A stretch of DNA of 64,000 nt, from the NCBI GenBank assembly GCA_963971225.1, contig CAXARI010000079.1, positions 186,001 to 250,000 on the forward strand, read 5' to 3'. The notes beneath the pieces were generated by a model, which was not told the origin of the DNA, searched no databases, and worked only from the letters and a program-made list of their open reading frames with translations. This document shows, in pieces, positions 32,140 through 44,000 of the stretch (the first letter of the stretch is position 1; each line of letters begins with the position of its first letter). Made by a program: the position numbers and the translations under genes. The stretch comes from Melieria omissa. Taxonomy: Eukaryota; Arthropoda; Insecta; Diptera; Ulidiidae.

Positions 32140-35100
32140 TAGATGTATCATGTGGTCGATATCACTTTTCCAAAACGAAATTCTCCTGCATTATTTGAGA
32201 TAGCGAGAAGATTGACCCCATTTATGAAAGCTCAAAACTCCAGCTAGGTTTTAAGGTTATTATTTTTTCTATAAACCTAAAATCATCATATTTTACAAGC
32301 ATTTTATCGATTTTGCAGTAGGCAGCCATTTAATGTCACTCTTGCGCATCGATCTGTTCATGATTGCCGAATAGTAATCAAATTATTGATTTAATTTTAT
32401 AAAGCTGCAATCTCTAGCTACATTTTAAGGGGCTTTTTATTAACGTAACCCATACCGTTTGGAATCTATAAGCACTTTAGTGGTGAGTGTGTATTTTGTA
32501 ATAGGCAGTTTTTCAATGTTATCCTTGCGCATCGATATGCTCATTATTCCTGAAGGATAATGAAAAGTTAGGGACCAATATAGAAAGCATAAGACTCTGG
32601 CTAAATTTTAAGGGGTCAATTATTAATATGCACTTATGCATTTGGTGTTGACAAGCATTTTAGTGGTTGCACCCAAGTAGCAATTTTTTCAAAGTCACCG
32701 TTCTAAATCGATTTGCTTTCGAACCTTGGGGTATAGAAGGATGATTGATACCATTATTGAAAGCATACGAGTCTAGCTAAATAATAAGGCATAATATTAT
32801 TAAAATCCGTTAACGGGACGAGATTTAACAGCCATAATTTCGATCATGCTCCCGGTGGATAAATTTTTTTTTTTACAAAATTGGTGAAAGGTGGTCACTC
32901 TGACTTAATTTTGACGCCATTTTGATTAAAGTGATTGTGCGTACTTAGGTTCCACAAGCATTTGATTGGTTATATAGATCAGAGGTGCATTCTTTCAATC
33001 AGTCGTTGTTGTGACAGCAACGAAGCAACACGTGTGGGGGCTGCGCGGATTTTTGTTTTGTTGCCTCAAGAAATTGTATGTATGAAAAAAAATTAGATGC
33101 TTTTGTTGTTGTAGTTTTTGTATGTATGCTTTTTTGTGTTGGCGATTGGTTGGCCTTTCGGCAATGACAAATGGGAACATTATATTTTTTTCACTTATAA
33201 TTTTAAGGGTCAAGCGAAATGCACAATGTGCTTTCAACTAATTCAATTAATTAAATAATTTGTTTGCATTTTTTTGGGCAACTTTACATTTATTGGTTTT
33301 TGCTTTTCCATAAGAAGATGTTGGGCACCCCTGATATATAGTAGATGTATCATGTGGTGGATATCACTTTTCCACAACGAAATTCTCCTGCATTATTTGA
33401 GATAGCGAGAAGATTGACCCCATTTATGAAAGCTCAAAACTCCAGCTAGGTTTTAAGGTTATTGTTTTTTCTATAAACCTAGAATCAGCATATTTTACAA
33501 GCATTTTATCGATTTTGCAGTAGGCAGCCATTTAATGTCACTCTGGCGCATCGATCTGTTCATGATTGCCGAATAGTAATTAAATTATTGATTTAATTTG
33601 ATAAAGCTGCACTCTCTAGCTACAGTTTAAGGGGTTTTTTATTAACATAACCCATACCGTTTGGAATCTATAAGCACTTTAGTGGTGAGTGTGTATTTTG
33701 TAATAGGCAGTTTTTCAATGTTATCCTTGCGCATCGATATGCTCATTATTCCTGAAGGATAATGAAAAGTTAGGGACCAATATAGGAAGCATAAGACTCT
33801 GGCTAAATTTTAAGGGGTCAATTATTAATATGCACCTATGGATTTGGTGTTGACAAGCATTTTAGTGGTTGCACCCAAGTAGCAATTTTTTCAAAGTCAC
33901 CGTTCCAAATCGATTTGCTTTCGAACCTTGGGGTATAGAAGGATGATTGATACCATTATAGAAAGCATACGAGTCTAGCTAAATAATACGGCATAATATT
34001 ATTAAAATCCGTTAACGGGTCGAGATTTAACAGCCATAATTTCGATCATGCTGCCGGTGGGATATTTTTTTATTTACCAAATTGGTGAAAGGTGGTCACT
34101 CTGGCTTAATTTTGACGCCATTTTGATTAAAGTGATTGTGCGTACTTAAGTTCCACAAGCATTTGATTGGTTATATAGATCAGAGGTGCATTCTTTCAAT
34201 CAGTCGTTGTTGTGACAGCAACGAAGCAACACGTGTGGGGGCTGCGCGGATTTTTGTTTTGTTGCCTCAAGAAATTCTATGTATGAAAAAAAATTAGATG
34301 CTTTTGTTGTTGTAGTTTTTGTATGTATGCTTTTTTGTGTTGGCGATTGGTTGGCCTTTCGGCAATGAGAAATGGGAACATTATATTTTTTTCACTTATA
34401 ATTTTAAGGGTCAAGCGAAATGCACAATGTGCTTTCACCTAATTCAATTAATTAAATAATTTGTTTGCTTTTTTTTGTTCTGCATTATTTGAGATAGCGA
34501 GAAGATTGACCCCATTTATGAAAGCTCAAAACTCCAGCTAGGTTTTAAGGTAAATATTTTTTCTATAAACCTAGAATCATCATATTTTACAAGCATTTTA
34601 TCGATTTTGCAGTAGGCAGCCATTTAATGTCACTCTTGCGCATCGATCTGTTCATGATTACCTAATAGTAATCAAATTATTGATTTAATTTGATAAAGCT
34701 GCAATCTCTAGCTACATTTTAAGGGGTTTTTTATTAACGTAACCCATACCGTTTGGAATCTATAAGCACTTTAGTGGTGAGTGTGTATTTTGTAATAGGC
34801 AGTTTTTCAATGTTATCCTTGCGCATCGATATGCTCATTATTCCTGAAGGATAATGAAAAGGTAGGGACCAATATAGAAAGCATAAGACTCTGGCTAAAT
34901 TTTAAGGTGTCAATTATTAATATGCACTTATGCATTTGGTGTTGACAAGCATTTTAGTGGTTGCACCCAAGTAGCAATTTTTTCAAAGTCACTGTTCCAA
35001 ATCGATTTGCTTTCGAACCTTGGGGTATAGAAGGATGATTGATACTATTATAGAAAGCATACGAGTCTAGCTAAATAATAAGGCATAATATTATTAAAAT

Positions 35101-35147
35101 CCGTTAACGGGTCGAGATTTAACAGCCATAATTTCGACCATGCTGCC
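32140..35147 (-). repeat. 1.18-kb satellite array, orientation B
   Basis: About 2.5 monomers, landmarks near 33025 and 34230. One monomer has a deletion joining 'ttgcttttttttg' to 'ttctgcattatttgag' (34470-34485), which removes about 140 bp. The block ends at 'catgctgcca' before a hAT-like terminus. No gene is seen. Confidence 0.9.
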
Positions 35148-35845
35148 ACAGGGGCGTAGCCAAGGGGGGGGTTTAGGGTGTCAGAACCCCCCCATAGCCT
35201 ATAATTTGTCAACATTTTCAATCACTATGCATCGTATGTATGTACGTTCCCACATTAGCAAAAAGGTCTTTTCATCTTTAAATATTTAAAAGAATATTAA
35301 CAAAACCCTTTTTTTTACCGAATCGAATTTGTTTTTTTAATAGTCACGTTTAGGCTTAATGCAGCGATTTGCATGTTCTAAAAACATGTCTAAAGAGTAG
35401 TTTAGTTCGTCGACCGGAATGTCCTTCAGGATGTCGGTACAAGCCTTTTGGGTGGTTTCTACGTTCTAAAACGCTTTTTTTATCGGCAAATGCATTCTTT
35501 GAAAAGGGGATATTCGCACGGTGCCACATCATGTGAAAACAAAAAAACAGTCAAAACAAGTGTCAATAGATGGGATGGCATCCTTCGATAGCCAAATGTT
35601 CAGTTAAAATGCAATAAATGTATTCTATTGAGATGCTTTACCTTCGCCTTACTAAAGATGATCCCAGGCACTTCCTCTGCTATTTTGAGTAAAACTCACA
35701 ATAAATACACTTTGTTTCATAGTTATAGCGAAAAACGGTAAGTGTTAAAAAAAAATTAATGATGCAGTTTAGCGACCACGTGGTCACCTTAAAACAAAAC
35801 AACAACAACTTTTTTCTACTAACGGTATATTTTGAGCAAGCTGAT
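35148..35845 (-). mobile_element. hAT-like transposon fragment
   Basis: Begins CAGGGGCGTAGCCAAGGGGG at 35149, a terminus typical of arthropod hAT elements (family knowledge, from memory). On the minus strand 35340-35466 is open and reads VETTQKACTDILKDIP ... FLEHANRCIK, plausibly a hAT transposase remnant. The rest to about 35845 is AT-rich, without a recognisable gene and without a matching right terminus. The other end and target duplicate are missing. Confidence 0.5.
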
Positions 35846-35940
35846 CAAGTGTGAAAAAAGTAACGAAACACGTGTTTCATTGCTATAGGGAAAGTGGATT
35901 AAGAAAAGAAATTATAACAACAACTCATTTTAAATTTCAA

Positions 35941-36351
35941 TTAATAATTTATTGCTTCACCATTATTATTAATAAGACTATAAATCCTATTTGGCATCGA
36001 ATTCGAATACTGGAGAAGCATTTCTGGAGTCAGTGACTCCCACGTACGTAAAGTCGCAGTTTGCAACTCAGAAACAGTATTAAATTTCCGATAATCTTCA
36101 TACACTTTCCTTGCCAGCCATCCCCAGATGTTTTCTATTGGGTTTACATCTGGGGAACAAGAAGGACACTCAAGACAGTTGATATTTTGGCTTTCCAACC
36201 AAGTTTTCGTAGACCTGCTTATGTGGATTCGTGCATTATCCTGCTGAAAAATAAATGATTTTTCTGGAAAGCTACGGATGAATGGCAGTAAATGGTTTTC
36301 TAGCACTGTCTGATACTCCTCGCTTTTCATACGGCAAGAGGGAAAGGCCAA
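35941..36351 (-). pseudogene. Tc1-type transposase, C-terminal half
   Basis: Open frame on the minus strand (no ATG at its start). It contains FQQDNARIH (second catalytic Asp), then PDVNPIENIWGWLA with the catalytic Glu, in DD34E-like spacing, and ends normally (GEAINY stop). The N-terminal helix-turn-helix and first catalytic Asp are absent. Catalysis by this fragment alone is not possible. Confidence 0.85.
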
Positions 36352-36424
36352 GTGTGCTGTGCCAGAGCTTGAGAATTTTTAGAATTGAGCACAAATTTGC
36401 TTATTACTTTATGTTTATTTTAAA

Positions 36425-36525
36425 ATGCCTCGCGGAAAGGTTCTAACTGAGAAGGAAAAAGGGGCCATCGACGCCTTGTGGGGTGACGGCCAGACGAAAA
36501 GTGAAATTTCTCGAAAAATCGGAAA
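36425..36525 (+). pseudogene. Tc1-type transposase, N-terminal stub
   Basis: ATG at 36425 starts MPRGKVLTEKEKGAIDALW, then GQTKSEISRKIGK, the first helix-turn-helix of a Tc1-like transposase. It is cut off by satellite after about 33 codons. Confidence 0.75.
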
Positions 36526-38593
36526 AATCCGCGCAGCCCCCACACGTGTTGCTTCGTTGCTGTCACAACGACTGATTGAAAGAATGCACCTCTGATCTAT
36601 ATAACCAATCAAATGCTTGTGGAACCTAAGTACGCACAATCACTTTAATCAAAATGGCGTAAAAATTAAGCCAGAGTGACCATCTTTCACCAATTTGGTA
36701 AATAAAAAAAATATCCCACCGGCAGCATGATCGAAATTATGGCTGTTAAATCTCGACCCGTTAACGGATTTTAATAATATGATGCCTTATTATTTAGCTA
36801 GACTCGTATGCTTTCTATAATGGTATCAATCATCCTTCTATACCCCAAGGTTCGAAAGCAAATCGATTTGGAACGGTGACTTTGAAAAAATTGCTACTTG
36901 GGTGCAACCAATAAAATGCTTGTCAACACCAAATGCATAAGTGCATATTAATAATTGACCCCTTAAAATTTAGCCAGAGTCTTATGCTTTCTATATTGGT
37001 CCCTAACTTTTCATTATCCTTCAGGAATAATGAGCATATCGATGCGCAAGGATAACATTGAAGAACTGCCTATTACAAAATACACACTCACCACTAAAGT
37101 GCTTATAGATTCCGAACGGTATGGGTTACGTTAATAAAAAACCCCCTAAAATGTAGCTAGAGATTGCAGCTTTATCAAATTAAATCAATAATTTGATTAC
37201 TATTCGGCAATCATGAACAGATTGATGCGCAAGAGTGACATTAAATGGCTGCCTACTGCAAAATCGATAAAATGCTTGTAAAATATGATGATTCTAGGTT
37301 TGTAGAAAAAATAATAACCCTAAAACCTAGCTGGAGTTTTGAGCTTTCATAAATGGGGTCAATCTTCTCGCTATCTCAAATAATGCAGGAGAATTTCGTT
37401 GTGGAAAAGTGATATCGCCCACATGATACATCTATATTACGGGTGCCCAAAATATTCTTATGGAAAAGCAAAAACCAATACATGTAAAGTTGTTCAAAAA
37501 AATGCAAACAAATTATTTAATTAATTGAATTAGTTGAAAGCACATTGTGCATTTCGCTTGACCCTTAAAATTATAAGTGAAAAAAATATAATGTTCCCAT
37601 TTGTCATTGCCGAAAGGCCAACCAATCGCCAAAACAAACACTACAACAACAAAAGCATCTAATTTTTTTTCATACATACAATTTCTTGAGGCAACAAAAC
37701 AAAAATCCGCGCAGCCCCCACACGTGTTGCTTCGTTGCTGTCACAACAACGACTGATTGAAAGAATGCACCTCTGATCTATATAACCAATCAAATGCTTG
37801 TGCAACCTAAGTACGCACAATCACTTTAATCAAAATGGCGTCAAAATTAAGCCAGAGTGACCACCTTTCACCAATTTGGTAAATAAAAAAAATATCCCAC
37901 CGGCAGCATGATCGAAATTATGGCTGTTAAATCTCGACCCGTTAACGGATTTTAATAATATTATGCCTTATTATTTAGCTAGACTCGTATGCTTTCTATA
38001 ATGGTATCAATCATCCTCCTATACCCCAAGGTTCGAAAGCAAATCGATTTGGAACGGTGACTTTGAAAAAATTGCTACTTAGGTGCAACCACTAAAATTC
38101 TTATCAACACCAAATGCATAAGTGCATATTAATAATTGACCCCTTAAAATTTAGCCAGAGTCTTATGCTTTCTATATTGGTCCCTAGCTTTTCATTATCC
38201 TTCAGGAATAATGAGCATATCGATGCGCAAGGATAACATTGTAAAACTGCCTATTACAAAATACACACTCACCACTAAAGTGCTTATAGATTCCAAACGG
38301 TATGGGTTACGTTAATAAAAAACCCCTTAAAATGTAGCTAGAGATTGCAGCTTTATCAAATTAAATCAATAATTTGATTACTATTCGGCAATCATGAACA
38401 GATCGATGCGCAAGAGTGACATTAAATGGCTGCCTACTGCAAAATCGATATAATGCTTGTAAAATATGATGATTCTAGGTTTATAGAAAAAATAATAACC
38501 TTAAAACCTAGCTGGAGTTTTGAGCTTTCATAAATGGGGTCAATCCTCTCGCTATCGTTGTGGCAAAGTGATATCGACCACATGATACATCTA
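36526..38593 (+). repeat. 1.18-kb satellite array, orientation A
   Basis: About 1.75 monomers, landmarks near 36535 and 37715. The array is back in orientation A. Near 38560 a copy lacks 'ctcaaataatgcaggagaatttc'. It ends at the TA target (38592-38593) of the Tc1-type element. Confidence 0.9.
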
Positions 38594-38753
38594 CAGTCCC
38601 TGTTCATCGAATTATGACCGATGAAAAATTTTCAACATTTCTACTTTAATCATCGATAAAACAAAAACTAATCAAGTAAAAATAACAAATGAGGTATCAA
38701 CTTATTCGTTGGAAAGTTTTGCACCAAGATATGTAAATTATAGTTTGTAATTT

Positions 38754-39873
38754 CTAATACTTTATCTGTAAACCCTGAGCTTTTAGAACTGCCTCTATTC
38801 GTTGAGGCATGCTATCAATGCAATTGGACATCATTGTTCTCAATTGAATATTATTTTGCCAAATATCTGTAATATTTGCTTTAAGAATCGCTACCGTGGG
38901 GTTTCCCTGACTATACACTTTGGATGTAAAGTATGCCCAGCACTTGTCTATCGGATTAAGATCGGGAGAATTGCCAGGCTACGCCAACACATTTAAATTT
39001 AATGTATTAATAGCGGTTCTGCTTGATCGCGCTGTGCGGCAAGGAGCACCATCTTGCATGAAGATGTATTCCTCTCTGGGCTGCTGCAGGGTATCGATAT
39101 ACGGCGCTAGAACACCTTGAAGTACGTTTATATATTGGGCAGAGCGCATTGTTCCTTGAACGAAATGTATTGGACAAGGACCTTCCGATGTAATGCAGTT
39201 CCAAACCATTACTGCTGGCGGATGTTTAATTAATATTCGGACGAATGCATCGTTCCCCCTGCCTCCTTCTCACAAATTGCTTTTCTTCAGTAACCACTTC
39301 CAAGCGATATACAGCGCTAAAGATAACATCAAAATGACAAGAATTTCGCAAAAAAGTGGTTAATAGGAATTATTGTTAAAAATCGCAGGAAAGAGCAAAT
39401 TTAATGGACTTATCTTGGTCCAGTAGTTTTGTCTGAATGCCTTATGCAACTGTGCCCATTATAACCGCCTCTGACGCATTACTTTGGTTAACTTTGGCTT
39501 TTTCGCTGGACGCCTGCATATCAACCTATTTTCGTATAAGCGACGACGTACCGTCATCAACGACACTGTGACACCATAACCCTTTAGGTCTTCTAAAATG
39601 ACCCTACATGGAGTATTTCGGTTCTTCAAAGCTTTTTGCACGATTCTACGGTGGGTTCTTGGTGTAGTTTTGCGAATACCGCGGAATTCTTTCTATTAGT
39701 TTTACAAACTGAAGGCAAGTTGTCAGTATTTCGGCTCTTTCTTGCAAGATTGACCACGGATGTCTTTGAAGCTTGCAGTTTTTTGGCTATTTGAGAGTAG
39801 CTGCACTTGCCCTCCTTCACCAAAGCCACAATTTGAAACTTTTTTCCACTGTTAGGTCACGTTTTCTACCCAT
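38754..39873 (-). pseudogene. Tc1-type transposase, degenerate
   Basis: ATG at 39873 (MGRKRDLT). A frame change within about 15 codons leads to ALVKEGKCSYSQIAKKLQAS (helix-turn-helix). Then come DNLPSVCKTNRK, a second DNA-binding part (VTVSLMTVRRRLYENRL), MVWNCITSEG, FMQDGAPCRTARS (second catalytic Asp) and, in another frame, NSPDLNPID near 38955 and a normal C-terminus ending at 38754. The region where the first catalytic Asp (usual DES/DEA after W-K-V-x-F) should be reads IFSAVYRLE, so that residue seems lost. Several frame changes make it inactive. Confidence 0.82.
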
Positions 39874-39918
39874 TTTGTTTAACAAGCATTCAATAGATCC
39901 AACACGGATTTTACATAG

Positions 39919-40215
39919 TGTTGGGTCACGCCCCAACTTGTAGATATTTAAGATTTATAACACACGCGTGTATAATGTGTATAATTTTCTTTATATATTG
40001 TCTTTAAAGTTTATAACGATATTGTGTCCTTTTCTATAACAACACTGCTTTCCAGAGTGAAATATTCATGTTTCAACACAATGTTTAGCAACAATGCTTA
40101 GCAACAATGTACAAGCGATTGGGTTTAGAATAAGAACGAGTTGAAAATAAAAAGCAGAACGAACACAAACTTCCTCGGTGTCGCATCATTTAGGAAAAAG
40201 CTCCTAGATTCAACA
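39919..40215 (+). repeat. BEL 5' LTR
   Basis: 297 bp, identical to 46237-46533 as read. It contains a short internal repeat (agcaacaatg twice) and a palindromic ACACGCGTGT. Edges are TG...CA. Confidence 0.93.
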
Positions 40216-40218
40216 TTT

Positions 40219-40236
40219 TGGCGCCCAACGTGGGGC
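40219..40236 (+). other. BEL primer-binding site, tRNA-Lys
   Basis: TGGCGCCCAACGTGGGGC, three bases after the LTR. It is an 18-base match to the site complementary to the 3' end of the Lys(CTT) tRNA used by several retroelements. Confidence 0.85.
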
Positions 40237-41074
40237 ACGATCTCGCACACAAATTTGTAAAGAGTTTTGCTGTGTGATCGTTGCTATCTGCTGCCGTCTT
40301 CGCGGGACAATATAAAGGAATTCATTGCTGAAATACTTTGGCGGTCGCTGTTGTCGTCGCTGAACCGGTACGAGGTCCTGCACCATTGCCGTATTGTCGC
40401 CGTTGGAGCTCGAAAAGCCAGCAACTAAGGACCACAAGTTCCCATTGGATTCGGTAATATTACACATTACACATATTTCATATATTGCTCTACCCCTGAT
40501 CGGGCCACCGAGGGAGTCGTTCATAACCAGGCACATGGCCGCATCACGCCATACGTGCCCTTGAGTGACATTTTTCTCGTTCCTTTTTCGTTCTACTCGC
40601 TCGTATCATCACGCCACCAGTGCAGGTGCCAGCACTTCTCGTTGAACTCGCTCACAGCGCTGCGCATACCTTCATACATTCGCTTTCGTCGTTGCGCATC
40701 GCCGTGTCTACACTTCCAAACTCGTTGCAGCTGCACACTTCTCGCATTTTCGTCGCTGCGCACACGCACATACATTTGCCTCGCCGCTGCATATTCTAGC
40801 CAGCACTTCTCGTTGAACTCGCTCACAGCGCTGCGCATACTTCATACTTTCGCTTTCGTCGTTGCGCGTCGCCGTGTCTACGCAGCTGCGCACTTCTCGC
40901 TTCTTCGTCGGCGCTCGCAGCCACATGCTTATTCGCACACTTCGATTTCATTTTACTCATCGTTTTCGCCATCATTGCATCTACATTTGCCACTGCATTA
41001 CCATAATCATTCAGCACTAAGTTCGCTACATTCTATTCAATCGTCGTATTAGTTCTCAACACATATTTATCAAA
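40237..41074 (+). other. BEL leader with tandem repeat
   Basis: An 838-bp leader between the primer site and the ATG. A C/T-rich block is directly repeated with a 171-bp offset: 'gccagcacttctcgttgaac' starts at 40628 and 40799. Open frames through it are artefacts of repeat composition. It may hold packaging or translation-control signals, but nothing specific is recognised. Confidence 0.7.
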
Positions 41075-44000
41075 ATGTCACTTGAGGAACTTAAGCAACA
41101 ACGTGCTAATACGAAGAAAAGCATTTCCCGTATCAAGAACATTGTCGAAGGCAATGCACGAGGGGAGGGGAAGACTCTTTCATCCGCTGAATTGAAGTGT
41201 AGGTTAGCTATTTTAGAAGCCTACTTCAAACAAATTCTCACAGTACAAGCAAGTATCGAAAAATTGGATGTCGACGACAGTTGCCGTGCCGACTTAGAAG
41301 ATTTATATATTAGTGCCAAACTAGCCATTCAGTCGCAATTGGGGGAAGATCTTCACAGCACTAGCATGTCCGACTCCACGTGCATAATGCCAATCATGAA
41401 CGCGAAACTTCCGGTCTTAAAACTGCCAACCTTTAGTGGCAGGTATTCCGAATACAAAAACTTCATAACGTCCTTCAATCAGATCATAGATAGAGAGGCA
41501 GGCCTATCCAATTTGGAAAAATTTAATCACCTACTCACATGTCTTCAAGGCCCTGCATTGCAAACCGTGAAGGCATTCCAAATTACTAACGAGAATTACC
41601 CCAAGGCCTTGGAGAGGCTAAGGGCTCGATATGATAATAACACACTGATATTTATGGAAAACATAACAGCACTTTTTGACTTGCCAGTCGTTTCGAAATC
41701 GAACGCTGATCAATTACGAAGCCTGGTTGACAACGCTTCTGCTCTCTATGGGTCTTTGCTATCTTTAGGCAGTGACAAGGAAATATCACAGGCTATGCTC
41801 ACACACCTGGTAATGCAAAGGTGTGATGAAGGAACTAGGCGAAAATGGAAGGAATCCTTAAACTTTCAAAACCTACCAACTTGGAGTGACTGCACACAAA
41901 CTTTAGAAAGACATTGTCAATACTTACAGTCACTTGAAAGGTCTCACACCAACAACAACGAACATCGCAACAATTCACAATCAGCTTCGAAACAAGGGAA
42001 GTCAAACAACAACTATTCATTCGCCTGCGCGAAATCGTCGTGCCCAATCTGTTTGAATGCCAACCATAAAATCCACAATTGTGATCGCTTCAAGGATTTA
42101 GAAGTTGCTCAACGTTTCGAGCATGTGAAGAAACTAAGACTTTGTATTAACTGTTTGTCAAAGGGACATCAACTCTCAAACTGTCCATCTACACACCGCT
42201 GTAAGGTTTGCTCGCGTCAGCATAATAGCATGCTGCACCGCTACACCGAATCGACCCCAACTGAAACCACTTCGTCCAATCGTTCATCAGTGCTCCAAAC
42301 ATCCCCCTCGTCATTTGTGCCTTCTACTCCAAGGGGTGCTGTGACTCACACTCATTTGGACACTGCCTCAACCGACAACGTCATTCTCGCTACCGCTATG
42401 GTTCTCGTTCAAGATTACTCAGGCTGCTATAGGCTGGGCAGAGCACTTCTGGACTCCTGCTCCCAGTTAAATTTTATGACCGACGACTTCGCTCAAAAGC
42501 TGCGGCTGCGCCGTGACAAGCATAATGTCGAGGTGCACAGCATTGGCAATTCATCCACGAACATAAAATACAAAACTGCGACGACCATCAATTCTCATTG
42601 TACTGCATTCGAACTCCCATTGACATTTTGTATTACTCCACACATCGCATACCAACCGGAATCTGAAATTGACATCTCATCTTGGAATTTACCACCGAAC
42701 ATTGAACTCGCTGATGAGCAATTCTACAAATCAAAGCGAATTGATTTACTTCTGGGCACAGAGAGCTTCTTTAGCATCCTGTCAGTTGGACAAATCAAAC
42801 TTGGCAACCATTTACCATTGTTACAAAAGACCGTATTAGGTTGGGTAGTCTCCGGTCGCTATCAAAATTCCGTCACACAAAACTCTACTTGCCTTCTCAC
42901 TCATCACAATTCGATTGACGAAAATTTGGAACGTCTGTGGAAGCTGGAGGAAGTCATAGCCGCACCAGACGTGTGGTCACGTGAGCAACATACTTGCGAG
43001 CGCTTGTTCACCGAAACAGTTCATAGAACGGTTGAGGGAAGAGTTGTCGTCAAGTTGCCATTTAAGGATGACCCCAGTTGTTTAGGAAGTTCCTACACCA
43101 CAGCATTACGAAGGTTCATCGCACAAGAGCATCGCCTATCGCGTTCACCCGATCTTAAGTTTAAATACGTCGAATTCATGCAAGAGTACGAGAAACTGGG
43201 ACATATGACCGCTGTGACTGAACCAAATCTAAATGAGCCTCACTATTACATTCCGCACCACTGTGTATTAAAACCAAGTAGCACGTCAACCAAACTAAGA
43301 GTTGTTTTCGACGCTTCGTGTCGTACAACCTCACAAAAATCTCTAAATGACATGCAGATGATTGGGCCCACTCTTCAACCGGAATTGTTTATGCTACTCT
43401 TACGCTTTCGTCTCCATCGTTTCGCTATTACTGCTGACATTGTAAAAATGTATAGGCAGGTGTTGGTCGATCCCGAGGATCGAAGATTCCAATACATCCT
43501 TTGGAGGAGCTCACCTGACATGGAAATTCGTACTTTCCAACTCAACACCGTCACGTATGGAATGGCTGCTGCTCCATATCTCGCTGTGCGAAGTTTATTT
43601 TACTTAGCTGACCAGCACGAATCCCAATTCCAGACCGGTGCAAAGATTGTTAAGACTTCGTTCTACGTCGACGACTTGTTATGCGGTGCAGATTCTTTGG
43701 ATGATTTACGTCATGTGCAATACGAAGTAAGAGAACTATTGAAATTGGGAGGACTTGAGCTAGCAAAATGGCACTCAAACCATCAGGCGTTCAGGGATGA
43801 CACAACTACTAAAAATATGAACCTCGATTCAGTTTCAGTTACTAGTGCATTGGGACTCAAATGGGACCAAGAACAGGACGTGTTTTTACCGTCTTTCGAG
43901 CTGAAACCTAATCTCAGTAAGCGTGTTACGAAACGTTCAATTCTCTCGATTGCATCATCACTTTTCGATCCACTAGGACTGTTAGCACCAATCATAATTA

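Larger units (their letters stand above)
35846..36525. mobile_element. rearranged Tc1-like transposon fragments
   Basis: Contains the C-terminal half of a Tc1-type transposase on the minus strand and, 75 bp away, the N-terminal start of a Tc1-type transposase on the plus strand. A normal element would have both on one strand, so this is an internal inversion or two fragments joined. A left-end-like sequence (GTGTGAAAAAAGTAACGAAAC) lies near 35849. The right side fuses to satellite at 36526 with 'aaaaatccgcg' shared by both, which suggests microhomology joining. Confidence 0.65.

Noticed and set aside
38594..39918. Functional Tc1 transposase
   Set aside because: The frame is broken in several places, the first catalytic Asp appears lost, and BEL interrupts the element upstream of the gene.
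40555..41052. 165-codon Ser/His-rich open frame in the BEL leader
   Set aside because: It is low-complexity and created by a C/T-rich direct repeat. Minus-strand frames are equally open, and it ends just before the true polyprotein ATG.
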